From the NCBI RefSeq assembly GCF_010686685.1, contig NZ_JAAGWD010000001.1, positions 1 through 64,000 of the forward strand: DNA of 64,000 nucleotides. Direction: 5' to 3'. Positions 7,663-16,162 of the stretch are shown one piece after another. Each line of letters opens with the position of its first letter. Positions within the stretch are counted from its first letter, which is position 1. The DNA is from Pontibacter burrus (lineage in GTDB: Bacteria > Bacteroidota > Bacteroidia > Cytophagales > Hymenobacteraceae). Made by a program: the position numbers and the translations under genes. Below the pieces are notes generated by a model. It was not told where the DNA came from and did not search any database. It saw only the letters and a list, made by a program, of their open reading frames with translations.

Positions 7663-7695
7663 GCCCTGCCTATACTATAGCGCAGGGCTTTCTTA
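7663..7695 (+). terminator. Terminator with CTATAG in the loop
   Basis: GCCCTGC (7663-7669) pairs with GCAGGGC (7682-7688), followed by TTTCTT. The loop contains CTATAG, the abundant genomic palindrome. Confidence 0.7.
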
Positions 7696-7861
7696 TTCCA
7701 GCAACTCACAAAAGCACGCTCTATCGCTCTGAATGCGTGTTTTTATTGCCATAACAGCACACCAACAAACCGACTGAAGCCTAACTATAGCTGCACAATA
7801 TAGAACAATTCAAATACTAAGATTAAACTTAAGTTAGAAAAAAACGCTGCTATATATTGGA

Positions 7862-7889
7862 TTGCTAAGGCAATAATTCTCTATCTTTG
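7862..7889 (+). promoter_or_regulatory. Predicted promoter for the YgjP-like gene
   Basis: TTG at 7862-7864, a 17-nt spacer and TATCTTTG at 7882-7889 match the phylum consensus. The expected start near 7896 gives a leader of about 29 nt to the GTG at 7925. Confidence 0.6.
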
Positions 7890-7924
7890 ATTTTAGAGAT
7901 TTTGTACTTTAACTTTTAGCCAAG

Positions 7925-8665
7925 GTGCCTGCAACATTTTTAAAGCTCTCATCTGTTAATGTCCACATTGACGGTATCGGGAAAGTGCTGATCGAGCGCA
8001 GCGACAAAGCTAAGCGTATCAGCATTAGTGTACGCCCTCTGAAAGGAGTAAGAGTGGCCGTTCCGCCGCATATTAGTTTCGACAAAGCAGAGCAGCTTAT
8101 TTACACAAAAGCCGACTGGATACGCGAACACCAGCAACGCATGAAAGAACAGGAAACGAAAGTTACTGTTTACGATGCCGACACGGAGTTCAGAACCAAG
8201 TTTCACAAGCTACGCCTGCTTACACATGCACAATACACGATGCGCTGTGTAATTGAAGACGGTTACATTAACGTGTTTTACCCTGCTTTTAAAGATGCAA
8301 GCGAACCTGAGGTTCAGAAATTCATCCGTAAATCGGTGGAAGAAGCGTACCGCAAAGAGGCCAAGGAATACCTGCCGCAGCGTGTTGCCTTTTTCGCCGA
8401 ACGTTTCGGGTTTAGCTACCAGAACGTGTTCATTAAGAACGCCAAAAGCCGCTGGGGTAGCTGTTCACACACCAACAACATCAACCTGAACCTGCACCTG
8501 ATGCGCCTGCCCGATGCCCTCTGCGATTACGTGATCCTGCACGAGCTGGCCCACACCGTAGAAAAAAACCACGGCCCCCGCTTCTGGAAACTGCTGGAAA
8601 AAATCTGCGGCAACTCCAAAGCCCTGGATAAGAAACTAAAAGACTACAAGATCTCGATTTTCTAA
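7925..8665 (+). CDS. YgjP-like M48-type metallopeptidase (DUF45)
   Basis: A 246-residue protein with the full YgjP/DUF45 pattern: an N-terminal beta domain, the motif NAKSRWGSCS at about 177-186, and the zinc site HELAH near 208-212 with a third ligand in KNHGPRFW. Family members are predicted intracellular zinc peptidases; their substrates are unknown. It starts with GTG, supported by the promoter 36 nt upstream and the lack of a nearby ATG. It is monocistronic, ending before a bidirectional terminator. Confidence 0.85.
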   Translation: MPATFLKLSSVNVHIDGIGKVLIERSDKAKRISISVRPLKGVRVAVPPHISFDKAEQLIYTKADWIREHQQRMKEQETKVTVYDADTEFRTKFHKLRLLTHAQYTMRCVIEDGYINVFYPAFKDASEPEVQKFIRKSVEEAYRKEAKEYLPQRVAFFAERFGFSYQNVFIKNAKSRWGSCSHTNNINLNLHLMRLPDALCDYVILHELAHTVEKNHGPRFWKLLEKICGNSKALDKKLKDYKISIF

Positions 8666-8767
8666 GCTATCGAAACACAATTACTTTAAGATTTTCAAGA
8701 TTAAAAGATTTTAGGGTACTCAGCAACTATAGTTTTGCTGTGGGTCCTGAACTGTACGATCAATAAG

Positions 8768-8795
8768 AAAAGGCGCTACCTGTGTAGCGCCTTTT
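8768..8795. terminator. Bidirectional terminator
   Basis: AAAAGGCGCTAC (8768-8779) and GTAGCGCCTTTT (8784-8795) form a perfect 12-bp stem with a 4-nt loop. It lies between two convergent genes and can stop both. Confidence 0.9.
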
Positions 8796-8830
8796 CTATT
8801 TTTATTTGAAGATTCTATGTCAAAACTATT

Positions 8831-9490
8831 CTAGAACACAAACCCCAAGCGGAGGCCACCACTAGAGAATGTACTGAAAGATAATTTACCTTCTCCTTCT
8901 ATCGTTCTGTCGCTAAAATCATGCTCTTTATAGTCAACTTCAATCTTACTGAAATGCTTGTAGGAAACACCTGCTCCCAATTCAAATCCTAGATAAAAGT
9001 TCTTGATGAGATATACATCCACCCCCGCAATTGCATTCAGGCCTACGCCAATGTGGCTTCCCCTTGGACCATTGTCGCCCCATGCTCCATTTATCACTCT
9101 TATATCATCTTCATATTTGCTGTAAGCATATGATAACGGAAGTTCAGCTCCTATGTATGGCGAAATCCGACTAGTACCTTCAAAGTGGCGTTCGATACCC
9201 GGTGAAACAGTTATTTTTCCATAGTGAGCTGTTTCAGCAACCCCTTGGTGAGTGTCTTCAAAAAAAGCCCCGATCCCTAGGCGCAATGCTTTGTCATCAG
9301 ATGTAAACTTACGGAACCGAAGCTGGCCACCATTCAGGAATGTTCCGCTGTTAAAGTTAAAGCCAACTTCAGCTGTTTTATCTCCCGTAACAGGCTTAAA
9401 GTCTGATGTTGTGGATGCAGGCAGCTCCTGCGCCTGAGTAGTGAAAATTGTTACGAGGGCTAACGCCAGTACCAGGAATGTGTTTTTCAT
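8831..9490 (-). CDS. Outer-membrane beta-barrel protein
   Basis: This 219-residue protein has a signal peptide (MKNTFLVLALALVTIFTTQAQ) and then a chain of amphipathic strands with Gly and aromatic residues. It ends in a terminal strand LRLGFVF with a C-terminal aromatic, the mark of barrels inserted by BamA. It is probably a small outer-membrane protein. The ligand is unknown. It stands alone between two terminators, and I saw no CTATAG copy inside it. Confidence 0.7.
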   Translation of the reverse strand: MKNTFLVLALALVTIFTTQAQELPASTTSDFKPVTGDKTAEVGFNFNSGTFLNGGQLRFRKFTSDDKALRLGIGAFFEDTHQGVAETAHYGKITVSPGIERHFEGTSRISPYIGAELPLSYAYSKYEDDIRVINGAWGDNGPRGSHIGVGLNAIAGVDVYLIKNFYLGFELGAGVSYKHFSKIEVDYKEHDFSDRTIEGEGKLSFSTFSSGGLRLGFVF

Positions 9491-9612
9491 AAAAGTTTGT
9501 TAAGGTTTAAATATGTCATTAATCCACACATCCAAGCAATAAGCGTTCCATATATATAAATCGATCAATATTTAATTGCAATTCACTCCCAAAACCTATC
9601 CAGAAAAACAAA

Positions 9613-9640
9613 AAAGGCGATGCATTGCTACATCGCCTTT
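9613..9640 (-). terminator. Rho-independent terminator for tdh
   Basis: AAAGGCGATG (9613-9622) pairs perfectly with CATCGCCTTT (9631-9640). The A-run at 9603-9615 provides the U-tract on the minus strand. It sits 21 nt beyond the stop of the leftward tdh. Confidence 0.85.
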
Positions 9641-9661
9641 CTCAAACTATAGTTTCGGACC

Positions 9662-10639
9662 TTAAACGGCCTGCTCTTCTTTCATCTTTTTCAGGTTCAG
9701 GAGCATGTCGGCAGTCATGGCATCCAGGTCGTAAGCTGGTTTCCATCCCCAGTCCTGCTGCGCGGCACTGTCGTCGATGCTCTGCGGCCACGAGTCGGCA
9801 ATTTGCTGACGCGAATCTGGCTTGTAGCTGATCTCGAACTCCGGAATGTGCTTTTGGATAGAGGCTGCAATCTCTTTTGGAGAGAAGCTCATAGCGCTTA
9901 GATTATACGAACTGCGTACTTTTACCTGCTCAGCCGGAGCATGCATCAGGTCCAGCGTAGCTTTCAGGGCATCCGGCATGTACATCATTGGCAGGTACGT
10001 GTTCTCGCTCAGGAAGCACTCGTAGCTGGCACTATCTTCCAGGGCTTTGTGGTAAATGTCTACGGCATAATCGGTAGTACCACCGCCTGGTAAGGCTTTG
10101 TAACCGATCAGGCCAGGGTAACGCAGGCTGCGCACATCAAGGCCATATTTCTCAAAATAATATTCGCACCAGCGCTCACCAGCCTGCTTGCTGATACCAT
10201 ACACGGTGTTTGGGTCCATGATGGTGTGTTGCGGAGTGTTCTGACGCGGCGTGTTCGGGCCGAAAACCGCGATAGAGCTTGGCCAGTAAACTTTTTCTAC
10301 TTTCTGCTCCAGGGCCAGGTCCAGCACGTTAAACAGACCGTCCATGTTCAGTTTCCAGGCAAACTTCGGGTTCTTCTCGCCGGTTGCCGACAGCACAGCA
10401 GCCAGGTGGTAAATCTGCTTGAACTTATATTTTGCGGCCAGTTCGCCCATTGCTTTGGGGTCCAGCACGTCTATCTTTTCAAAAGGTCCGGAATCGCGTA
10501 GGTCGGCTTGTTTGGGTGCTGCAATATCTGCTGCCACTACATTACTTCCGCCATACATATTGCGCAGCTCCAGGGTGAGCTCTGAGCCAAGTTGCCCGCA
10601 GGCACCAATCACCAATACCGTGTCGCTTGTGTTTGCCAT
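9662..10639 (-). CDS. tdh: L-threonine 3-dehydrogenase, SDR type
   Basis: A 325-residue NAD-dependent epimerase/dehydratase-fold protein. The Rossmann motif VIGACGQLGSEL is at residues 10-21 and the active-site pair YxxxK is in TVYGISKQAGERW near residue 147. It resembles the SDR-type threonine dehydrogenases of animals and Flavobacteria, which are unrelated to the zinc enzyme of E. coli. It oxidises L-threonine to 2-amino-3-ketobutyrate. kbl, which uses that product, lies nearby at 12220, supporting the assignment. It is divergent from the Pro-rich gene and is likely transcribed alone. Confidence 0.85.
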   Translation of the reverse strand: MANTSDTVLVIGACGQLGSELTLELRNMYGGSNVVAADIAAPKQADLRDSGPFEKIDVLDPKAMGELAAKYKFKQIYHLAAVLSATGEKNPKFAWKLNMDGLFNVLDLALEQKVEKVYWPSSIAVFGPNTPRQNTPQHTIMDPNTVYGISKQAGERWCEYYFEKYGLDVRSLRYPGLIGYKALPGGGTTDYAVDIYHKALEDSASYECFLSENTYLPMMYMPDALKATLDLMHAPAEQVKVRSSYNLSAMSFSPKEIAASIQKHIPEFEISYKPDSRQQIADSWPQSIDDSAAQQDWGWKPAYDLDAMTADMLLNLKKMKEEQAV

Positions 10640-10958
10640 AGTTAAAGAAAAATCAGTTACGCAAAGTAACCTATTTCAGTGCAATCCTGAAAGTATAAAC
10701 TATAAGAAACACATGCCTTTGCAGAAGATTGTTGCCTAAATGCAAAAAGAGCAACCGTATGCAGCAGCTGCTCTTCCTGATACCAAACTAAACTAACTTT
10801 TTATCTAACCTTGAAACAAAGGTACACCCGGCAACTGAGCTCCGAAAGCGCTGACAACAGACTTAAAGATTAAATAACATGGCTCATGCCGTACTGGCTT
10901 GCGCACCGGATTTTCCTATATTTGTAGGTATGAGCCACTGTGGCCTGATTGATACTGC
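10640..10958. other. 319-bp divergent intergenic region
   Basis: This region must hold the promoters of tdh (left) and the Pro-rich gene (right). TATATTTG at 10917-10924 fits the -7 box for the rightward gene, but the nearest TTG is only 15 nt upstream, so the call is weak. AAGAGCA...TGCTCTT at 10747-10775 is a modest inverted repeat. I see no gene. Confidence 0.4.
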
Positions 10959-12161
10959 ATGACGTTTGAAGAATATCTTGTAAAGAAGCGCATAAACAAA
11001 GCTGCATTTGCCGCCGGAGACCCCGACCGTTTTGCGGCCTGGCAGGATATGTACGCCCAGATGCACCCAAACAGCTTTTATGTGGCTGTGAAGATGGTGA
11101 TAAATGATGTGCGTCTGCGGTATCATTTAAAAGAAGAGGATATTCCGAAAGCGGCTCCGGCCCCTGCAGCGGCCCGACCGGTTATGCGACGTGCTGCTCC
11201 TGCAGCTACAACGACAGAAGCACCGTCTGTTCCACAGGAAACACCTGCAACTGAGGCTACTCCGAAACCACGCCCAGTAGTAAAACGCCCAACTATAGCC
11301 AGGCCAACTTCAACCGAAGGCGAAACTATAGCTCCGGAAACAGCACCACCAACCGAGCCAGCTAAACCTTTGGAGCAGCCAGCTAAGCCGCGTCCGGTTA
11401 TCAAAAGGCCGGTTATCAGTAAGCCAGCTGCTACTACCGAAGGTGAAACAGAAACAAAGCCTTCCACCGAAAGCCCCGCTCCTGCTGCCCGCCCACGGCC
11501 GGTAATTAAGCGCCCGGCTGCTTTACAAAAACCTGCTGCAGAAGACGAATCTAAGCCAGAACCAACAGCACCTGAGCAAACTATAGCTGCGGCTACGGAA
11601 GATAAGCCTGCAACGCCATCACCACGCCCAAGGCCGGTGATAAAAAGACCAGCAGCGCTTCAGAAACCAAAAGAGGAAAAACCGGCTGAAAGCAAAACCG
11701 AACCGGAAACTATAAAACCAGCCGAAGCGGAAACTGCTGCACCAGCAACAGAAGCTCCAAAGCCAGCCCGCCCAAGACCAGTGATCAAGCGGCCTGTTGC
11801 ACTACAGAAGCCGGCTGCGGAAGAGCTTCAGGAAACAAAAGAAACATCTGCCGATGAACAAACTATAGCTGCACCTGTTCCGGAAGTTGAAAAGCCAAAG
11901 CCGCCAAGGCCGCGCCCGGTTATTAAACGACCGACACCTGCTGAGCCAACTATAGCAGAAGCCAAACCACAAGAACCGGCACAGCCAACTATGGAGAAAA
12001 CTGCGGAACCAGAAGCGCCTGCTGCCCCAACTATAGCACCAGAAACGCCAATGCAAGAACCAGCAGATGAAACTATAAATCCAAAGCCGCCGCGCCCAAG
12101 ACCGATCATCCGGAGGCCACCGCCAAAAACCGATGAGCCCGGCGACGCAAGCGGCGTATAA
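10959..12161 (+). CDS. Pro/Ala/Lys-rich repeat protein
   Basis: A 400-residue protein of unknown function. Residues 1-63 form a compact helical domain (MTFEEYLVKKRINKAAF to RLRYHLKEE). The rest is low-complexity, with about eight degenerate copies of the core RPRPVIKRP spaced 25-45 residues apart by acidic, Ala/Thr/Glu-rich linkers. The tail is polycationic at the cores and probably disordered, so it could bind nucleic acid or the cell surface. There is no signal peptide. Many linkers contain Thr-Ile-Ala encoded by the CTATAG palindrome. It lies between tdh and kbl; a link with threonine breakdown is not evident. Confidence 0.7.
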   Translation: MTFEEYLVKKRINKAAFAAGDPDRFAAWQDMYAQMHPNSFYVAVKMVINDVRLRYHLKEEDIPKAAPAPAAARPVMRRAAPAATTTEAPSVPQETPATEATPKPRPVVKRPTIARPTSTEGETIAPETAPPTEPAKPLEQPAKPRPVIKRPVISKPAATTEGETETKPSTESPAPAARPRPVIKRPAALQKPAAEDESKPEPTAPEQTIAAATEDKPATPSPRPRPVIKRPAALQKPKEEKPAESKTEPETIKPAEAETAAPATEAPKPARPRPVIKRPVALQKPAAEELQETKETSADEQTIAAPVPEVEKPKPPRPRPVIKRPTPAEPTIAEAKPQEPAQPTMEKTAEPEAPAAPTIAPETPMQEPADETINPKPPRPRPIIRRPPPKTDEPGDASGV

Positions 12162-12219
12162 CTATAGTTTGTACCTTTAACAAAGCGAGTAACGAACAAC
12201 GATAAAAGAATAACGAAAT

Positions 12220-13410
12220 ATGTACGAAACCTTAAAACCGGATCTGGTACAGCAATTGAAAGAGATTGAAGCTGCCGGATTATATAAAAAAGAGCGCATC
12301 ATTACTACGCCTCAAGGCGCTGATATCGACACAACACAGCAGGCGCATGTTCTGAACTTCTGCGCGAACAACTACCTGGGCCTATCGGCTCACCCGAGAG
12401 TTATTGAGGCTGCCAAGAACGCGATCGATACACACGGCTACGGCATGAGCTCGGTGCGTTTTATCTGCGGTACACAAGATATCCACAAAGAGTTGGAGCG
12501 CAAGATTTCTGAGTTCTTAGGCACTGAAGATACTATTCTGTATGCAGCTGCTTTTGATGCCAACGGTGGTGTATTTGAGCCACTTTTTGATGCTGATTCA
12601 GCTATTATTTCGGATGCCCTGAACCACGCTTCGATCATTGATGGCGTGCGTCTGTGCAAGGCACAGCGTTTCCGTTACGAACATAACAACCTCGAAGACC
12701 TGGAAGCCAAACTACAGGAAGCACAAAGTGCCAAGCACCGCATTATTGTAACAGACGGCGCCTTCTCAATGGACGGAACTGTAGCACAGCTGGATAAAAT
12801 TGTAGCCCTTGCCGACAAGTATAAGGCTGTACTGATGGTGGATGATTCGCACTCCACGGGCTTTATGGGCAAAACAGGCCGCGGCACGCACGAGTACCAC
12901 AACGTAATGGGCAAGATCGACATCATTACTGGTACACTGGGCAAGGCACTTGGTGGTGCCATGGGTGGTTTTACATCCGGCCGTAAAGAAATCATTGACA
13001 TGCTGCGCCAGCGTTCACGCCCTTACCTGTTCTCAAACTCACTGGCTCCGTCTATAGTTGGCGCATCTATTGCAGTGCTGGATCTGCTCAGCTCAACTAC
13101 AGAACTACGCGATAAACTGGAGTGGAACACCAAGTACTTCCGTGAACAGATAACCGCTGCCGGCTTCGACATTAAGCCAGGTGACCACCCGATTGTACCG
13201 GTAATGCTGTACGATGCCCCTCTTGCTCAGGAATTTGCTGCCCGCATGCTGGACAAAGGCATTTACGTGATCGGTTTCTACTATCCGGTAGTTCCAAAAG
13301 GTCAGGCCCGTATCCGTGTTCAGCTATCTGCCGTGCACGACCGTGTGCATATTGATAAATGTATTGCTGCCTTTACCGAAGTTGGTAAAGAACTGGGTGT
13401 GATCAAGTAA
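12220..13410 (+). CDS. kbl: 2-amino-3-ketobutyrate CoA ligase (glycine C-acetyltransferase)
   Basis: A 396-residue PLP enzyme of the alpha-oxoamine synthase family. The usual length, the N-terminal [11 protein letters not shown], the [10 protein letters not shown] motif and the PLP lysine in [14 protein letters not shown] (about 243-247) are all present. It cleaves 2-amino-3-ketobutyrate with CoA to glycine and acetyl-CoA, the second step after threonine dehydrogenase, whose gene is 2.6 kb away on the other strand. 8-amino-7-oxononanoate synthase is a relative, but the sequence and the tdh context favour Kbl. It ends before a long inverted repeat and a terminator. Confidence 0.93.
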   Translation: MYETLKPDLVQQLKEIEAAGLYKKERIITTPQGADIDTTQQAHVLNFCANNYLGLSAHPRVIEAAKNAIDTHGYGMSSVRFICGTQDIHKELERKISEFLGTEDTILYAAAFDANGGVFEPLFDADSAIISDALNHASIIDGVRLCKAQRFRYEHNNLEDLEAKLQEAQSAKHRIIVTDGAFSMDGTVAQLDKIVALADKYKAVLMVDDSHSTGFMGKTGRGTHEYHNVMGKIDIITGTLGKALGGAMGGFTSGRKEIIDMLRQRSRPYLFSNSLAPSIVGASIAVLDLLSSTTELRDKLEWNTKYFREQITAAGFDIKPGDHPIVPVMLYDAPLAQEFAARMLDKGIYVIGFYYPVVPKGQARIRVQLSAVHDRVHIDKCIAAFTEVGKELGVIK

Positions 13411-13428
13411 GCTTAACTATGGGATTTC

Positions 13429-13517
13429 ATCACATGCCGGCGCGAGCTTTGTAGCTCGTGCCTTTATACTAATTGCATGAATGAGTGACACGAGCTGAAA
13501 GCTCGCCGGCATGTGAT
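13429..13517. repeat. Long imperfect inverted repeat (REP/MITE-like)
   Basis: ATCACATGCCGGCG at 13429-13442 is the exact reverse complement of CGCCGGCATGTGAT at 13504-13517. Inside are secondary arms, GAGCTTTGTAGCTCGTG and CACGAGCTGAAAGCTC. The whole 89-bp element can fold into a long hairpin between kbl and its terminator. It resembles non-autonomous dispersed palindromes. Confidence 0.8.
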
Positions 13518-13537
13518 AAGCCAGTAAAATAATGTAG

Positions 13538-13571
13538 AAAAGCCGCTCCAACTATAGGAGTGGCTTTTTTT
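13538..13571 (+). terminator. Terminator for kbl, motif in loop
   Basis: AAAAGCC-g-CTCC pairs with GGAG-t-GGCTTTT, followed by a T-run to 13571. The CTATAG palindrome overlaps the loop. Confidence 0.8.
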
Positions 13572-13615
13572 ATGCTCCGGAATTACTAACTTGACGTTTA
13601 AACAATAGATACCTT

Positions 13616-13837
13616 ATGGAATTAGTCACTCCCGGCCTTAGCCCATTAGGCTATAGTACCATCGTAACTTTGCTTATAGTTTATTATGCCGGGGCACTGG
13701 TATCGCTCATTCACCTGATCTTTAAATCAGATTATAACTTAACAGAACGTTTACTCTGGATGCTGGCCTTGTGGCTGCTGCCTATAGTTGGTTTGATAGC
13801 CTACTGGGTATTCTGGAAGAGACGCACCAGAAATTAA
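13616..13837 (+). CDS. Small PLDc_N-type membrane protein
   Basis: This 73-residue protein has two hydrophobic helices at about 14-34 and 45-65, joined by DYNLTERLLWMLALWLLPIVG and ending in a basic WKRRTRN tail. It matches the PLDc_N (phospholipase D/cardiolipin synthase N-terminal) module, found here without a catalytic domain. Such stand-alone forms are common in Bacteroidota, and their role is unknown. Its stop codon overlaps that of the convergent cdaA by 4 nt. Confidence 0.7.
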   Translation: MELVTPGLSPLGYSTIVTLLIVYYAGALVSLIHLIFKSDYNLTERLLWMLALWLLPIVGLIAYWVFWKRRTRN

Positions 13838-14673
13838 GCCGCACTCACTGATTTTTCGGAAGGGCTTATAGAGGGGCGCTGGTCGGTGTCGAACAGGAAC
13901 TGGTTGAGTTTTACGCGCAGGTCAGCCGATGAAAGGTTACGGAAGGCTTCGCCGTTACGCACCAGGGCAATCTGACCGGTCTCTTCTGATACTACCAACA
14001 CTATGCTGTCTGTGATCTCGGTTAAACCAATAGCAGCGCGGTGACGCAGACCCATGGATGCCGGAATTTCCTGGTTCTCGGATACTGGCAGAATGCAACG
14101 GGCTGCTTTAATACGGTTGTTGGCTATAATTACAGCGCCATCGTGCAGCGGACTGTTCTTGTTAAAGATTGACATCAGCAGTCGCTTAGAAATAACTGCA
14201 TCAATCAGATCTCCAGACTCGGCGTAGTATTTCAGTTCAGAGCTTTTTGCGAAAACGATAAGTGCACCTGTGTTCTTGGCAGCCAAAGACTTTGAGGCTT
14301 CAATAAACGGTGTCAGACTTAGTTTCTCGGTAGTATCGCGGCGCCACGGGAAGCCCCAGAAACGATCGTGGTTAAAGGCGGTGGTTTTACCGATGAGCAG
14401 CAGGAAACGGCGGATCTCGGGCTGGAACAGGATGATGGCAGCAAGCACACCCACGCCCATAAACTGACCCAAAATAATACTGAGTAGTTCCATGCCCGCA
14501 GCACGCACCACCAGGTATAACAGGTAAATAGAGAGCAGGCCTAAAAAGATCTTGAGCGCCACGCTGCCGGTCAGCAGCTTGTACAGCTGGTACAGCAGCA
14601 CCGTTACGAGCAGGATATCAATAATATCCAGCAGCTCGATCTCTAAAAACCCTATCGTGAATAAAAATATCAA
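13834..14673 (-). CDS. cdaA: Diadenylate cyclase CdaA
   Basis: A 279-residue membrane protein with N-terminal hydrophobic helices (about residues 3-25, 35-58 and 62-85), then a DAC domain with the catalytic DGA in SPLHDGAVI (about 177) and RHR in MGLRHRAAIG (about 208). It makes c-di-AMP from two ATP at the membrane; this second messenger controls potassium, osmolyte and wall homeostasis. It overlaps folP by 4 nt (ATGA), so the two are translationally coupled, a linkage I recall as common in Bacteroidota. The stop overlaps that of the opposing gene. Confidence 0.93.
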   Translation of the reverse strand: MIFLFTIGFLEIELLDIIDILLVTVLLYQLYKLLTGSVALKIFLGLLSIYLLYLVVRAAGMELLSIILGQFMGVGVLAAIILFQPEIRRFLLLIGKTTAFNHDRFWGFPWRRDTTEKLSLTPFIEASKSLAAKNTGALIVFAKSSELKYYAESGDLIDAVISKRLLMSIFNKNSPLHDGAVIIANNRIKAARCILPVSENQEIPASMGLRHRAAIGLTEITDSIVLVVSEETGQIALVRNGEAFRNLSSADLRVKLNQFLFDTDQRPSISPSEKSVSAA

Positions 14674-15536
14674 AGTGTTGTTTTCTTGTAAAGTTCTACT
14701 GCCTGCTTAGTTTCTTTTACGTCGTGCACGCGCAAAATATTGGCTCCTTTCATCAACGCGATCGTGTTCACAACTATAGTACCAGTTAAGGCATCGGTCT
14801 GGTGGATGCCCAGCGTTTTATATACCATTGATTTGCGCGACATGCCCACCAGCACAGGTAAACCCAATATACGGAAATCTTCGAGTCTGTTTAGCAACTC
14901 AAAGTTATGTTCTGTCGTTTTCGCAAACCCAAACCCCGGATCGAGTATGATATCGTTAACACCAAGCTTGGTGAGTTTCGCCACCTGTTGTTGCAGTTCG
15001 TCCAGCACTTCTACGGTCACATTGCTATAGTTCGCCAGCGTCTGCATAGTTTGCGGGGTGCCACGCATGTGCATCAGTATGTACGGAACCTGCAACCGGG
15101 CCACAGTTTCAAACATCTTTTCGTCCAGCGTACCGCCTGCTACATCATTAACTATAGCCGCGCCAGCTTTTATAGTTGCCTCAGCCACATCTGCCCGAAA
15201 AGTATCTACCGAAATCACCACATCCGGAAACTCTTTAACTATAGCTTCGATGGCCGGTATCAACCGATCCTGCTCTTCCTGCGACGAAACTTCTGCTGCG
15301 CCGGGGCGTGTGGAATAACCGCCAATATCCAGTATATCGGCCCCTTCCGAGAGCATAACTCGCGCACGTTCAACAGCTTCTTCGGCGGAGCTCAGGCGGC
15401 TGCCGGGGTAAAAAGAATCGGGGGTAATATTGAGAATGCCCATCACCAGCGGCGTGTCCAGAGAGAGCAGCTTTCCGCGGCAATTGAGTGTGGATTTTTT
15501 CTTAAAAAGCGTATCTTTCGAATCCAATGTAGGCAT
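14670..15536 (-). CDS. folP: Dihydropteroate synthase
   Basis: A 288-residue TIM-barrel enzyme. Diagnostic motifs: MGILNITPDSFYPGS (about 32), DIGGYSTRPGA (about 71), the VNDVAGG region, and LDPGFGFAKT (about 197). It joins 6-hydroxymethyl-dihydropterin pyrophosphate with p-aminobenzoate in folate synthesis and is the sulfonamide target. First gene of a two-gene operon with cdaA. The divergent DUF1599 gene begins only 35 nt away, so the two promoters must overlap. Confidence 0.95.
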   Translation of the reverse strand: MPTLDSKDTLFKKKSTLNCRGKLLSLDTPLVMGILNITPDSFYPGSRLSSAEEAVERARVMLSEGADILDIGGYSTRPGAAEVSSQEEQDRLIPAIEAIVKEFPDVVISVDTFRADVAEATIKAGAAIVNDVAGGTLDEKMFETVARLQVPYILMHMRGTPQTMQTLANYSNVTVEVLDELQQQVAKLTKLGVNDIILDPGFGFAKTTEHNFELLNRLEDFRILGLPVLVGMSRKSMVYKTLGIHQTDALTGTIVVNTIALMKGANILRVHDVKETKQAVELYKKTTL

Positions 15537-15571
15537 TTAGGTCTATTGATTTTAAAATTAAAGCTAAAAAG

Positions 15572-16126
15572 TTGATTAGTCAAACACTCCAGGAATATAA
15601 TCAGGTAGTACAGCGCTGCAAAGATACTTTTGTTAAAAAGACGAAAGATTATGGCACGGCCTGGCGCGTGCTCCGGCTACCTTCTATTACCGATCAGATC
15701 TTTATCAAGGCGCAGCGCATCCGCTCTATACAGGAAAAGGGCAAGCAACTGGTGGAAGACGATATCCGCGATGAGTTTGTAGGCATTATAAACTACTGCG
15801 TGATCGCCCTGATGCAGCTTAGCCTGCCAGCCGACGCCGAGCAAACCCTGCCAGCCGACGAAGTAGAGCGCCAGTACACGCACCACATCGAGGAGAACAT
15901 AAAGCTGCTCACGGCCAAAAACCACGATTACGGCGAAGCCTGGCGCGACATGCGTGTCAGCTCCATCACCGACATTATCCTGATGAAACTATACCGCACC
16001 AAGCAAATAGAAGACAACGAAGGGCAGACGCTGATCTCAGAAGGTGTAGAAGCCAACTACCGCGACATGATCAACTACGCCGTCTTCGCGCTGATAAAGC
16101 TGGGTGCCGGGGAGAAGGTGCAGTAG
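15572..16126 (+). CDS. DUF1599 protein with internal duplication
   Basis: This 184-residue protein is built of two tandem copies of one module. Copy 1 (about 18-80) has KTKDYGTAWRVLR...SITDQI...INYCVIAL; copy 2 (about 113-180) has KNHDYGEAWRDMR...SITDII...INYAVFAL. This is the DUF1599 (nucleotide-modification-associated) pattern; the role in this phylum is unknown. The start appears to be TTG, 35 nt from folP, because no ATG is near. In several Bacteroidota, as I recall, a DoxX-like gene follows it directly. Here an AT-rich orphan gene intervenes. Confidence 0.8.
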   Translation: MISQTLQEYNQVVQRCKDTFVKKTKDYGTAWRVLRLPSITDQIFIKAQRIRSIQEKGKQLVEDDIRDEFVGIINYCVIALMQLSLPADAEQTLPADEVERQYTHHIEENIKLLTAKNHDYGEAWRDMRVSSITDIILMKLYRTKQIEDNEGQTLISEGVEANYRDMINYAVFALIKLGAGEKVQ

Positions 16127-16162
16127 GTTTATAGTTTGATGCTATAGTTGCCGTTTCCTTTT

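Noticed and set aside
8709..8722. CTATAGTTTTG as a functional promoter -7 box
   Set aside because: The word contains TAGTTTTG, which fits TAnnTTTG, but this copy lies between a gene end and a terminator. The abundant motif usually lacks the extra T, so most copies cannot be promoters.
11123..11467. Leftward open frame opposite the Pro-rich gene
   Set aside because: It is the mirror of a Pro/Ala/Lys-biased sequence; such bias removes stops on the other strand. No start context or domain.
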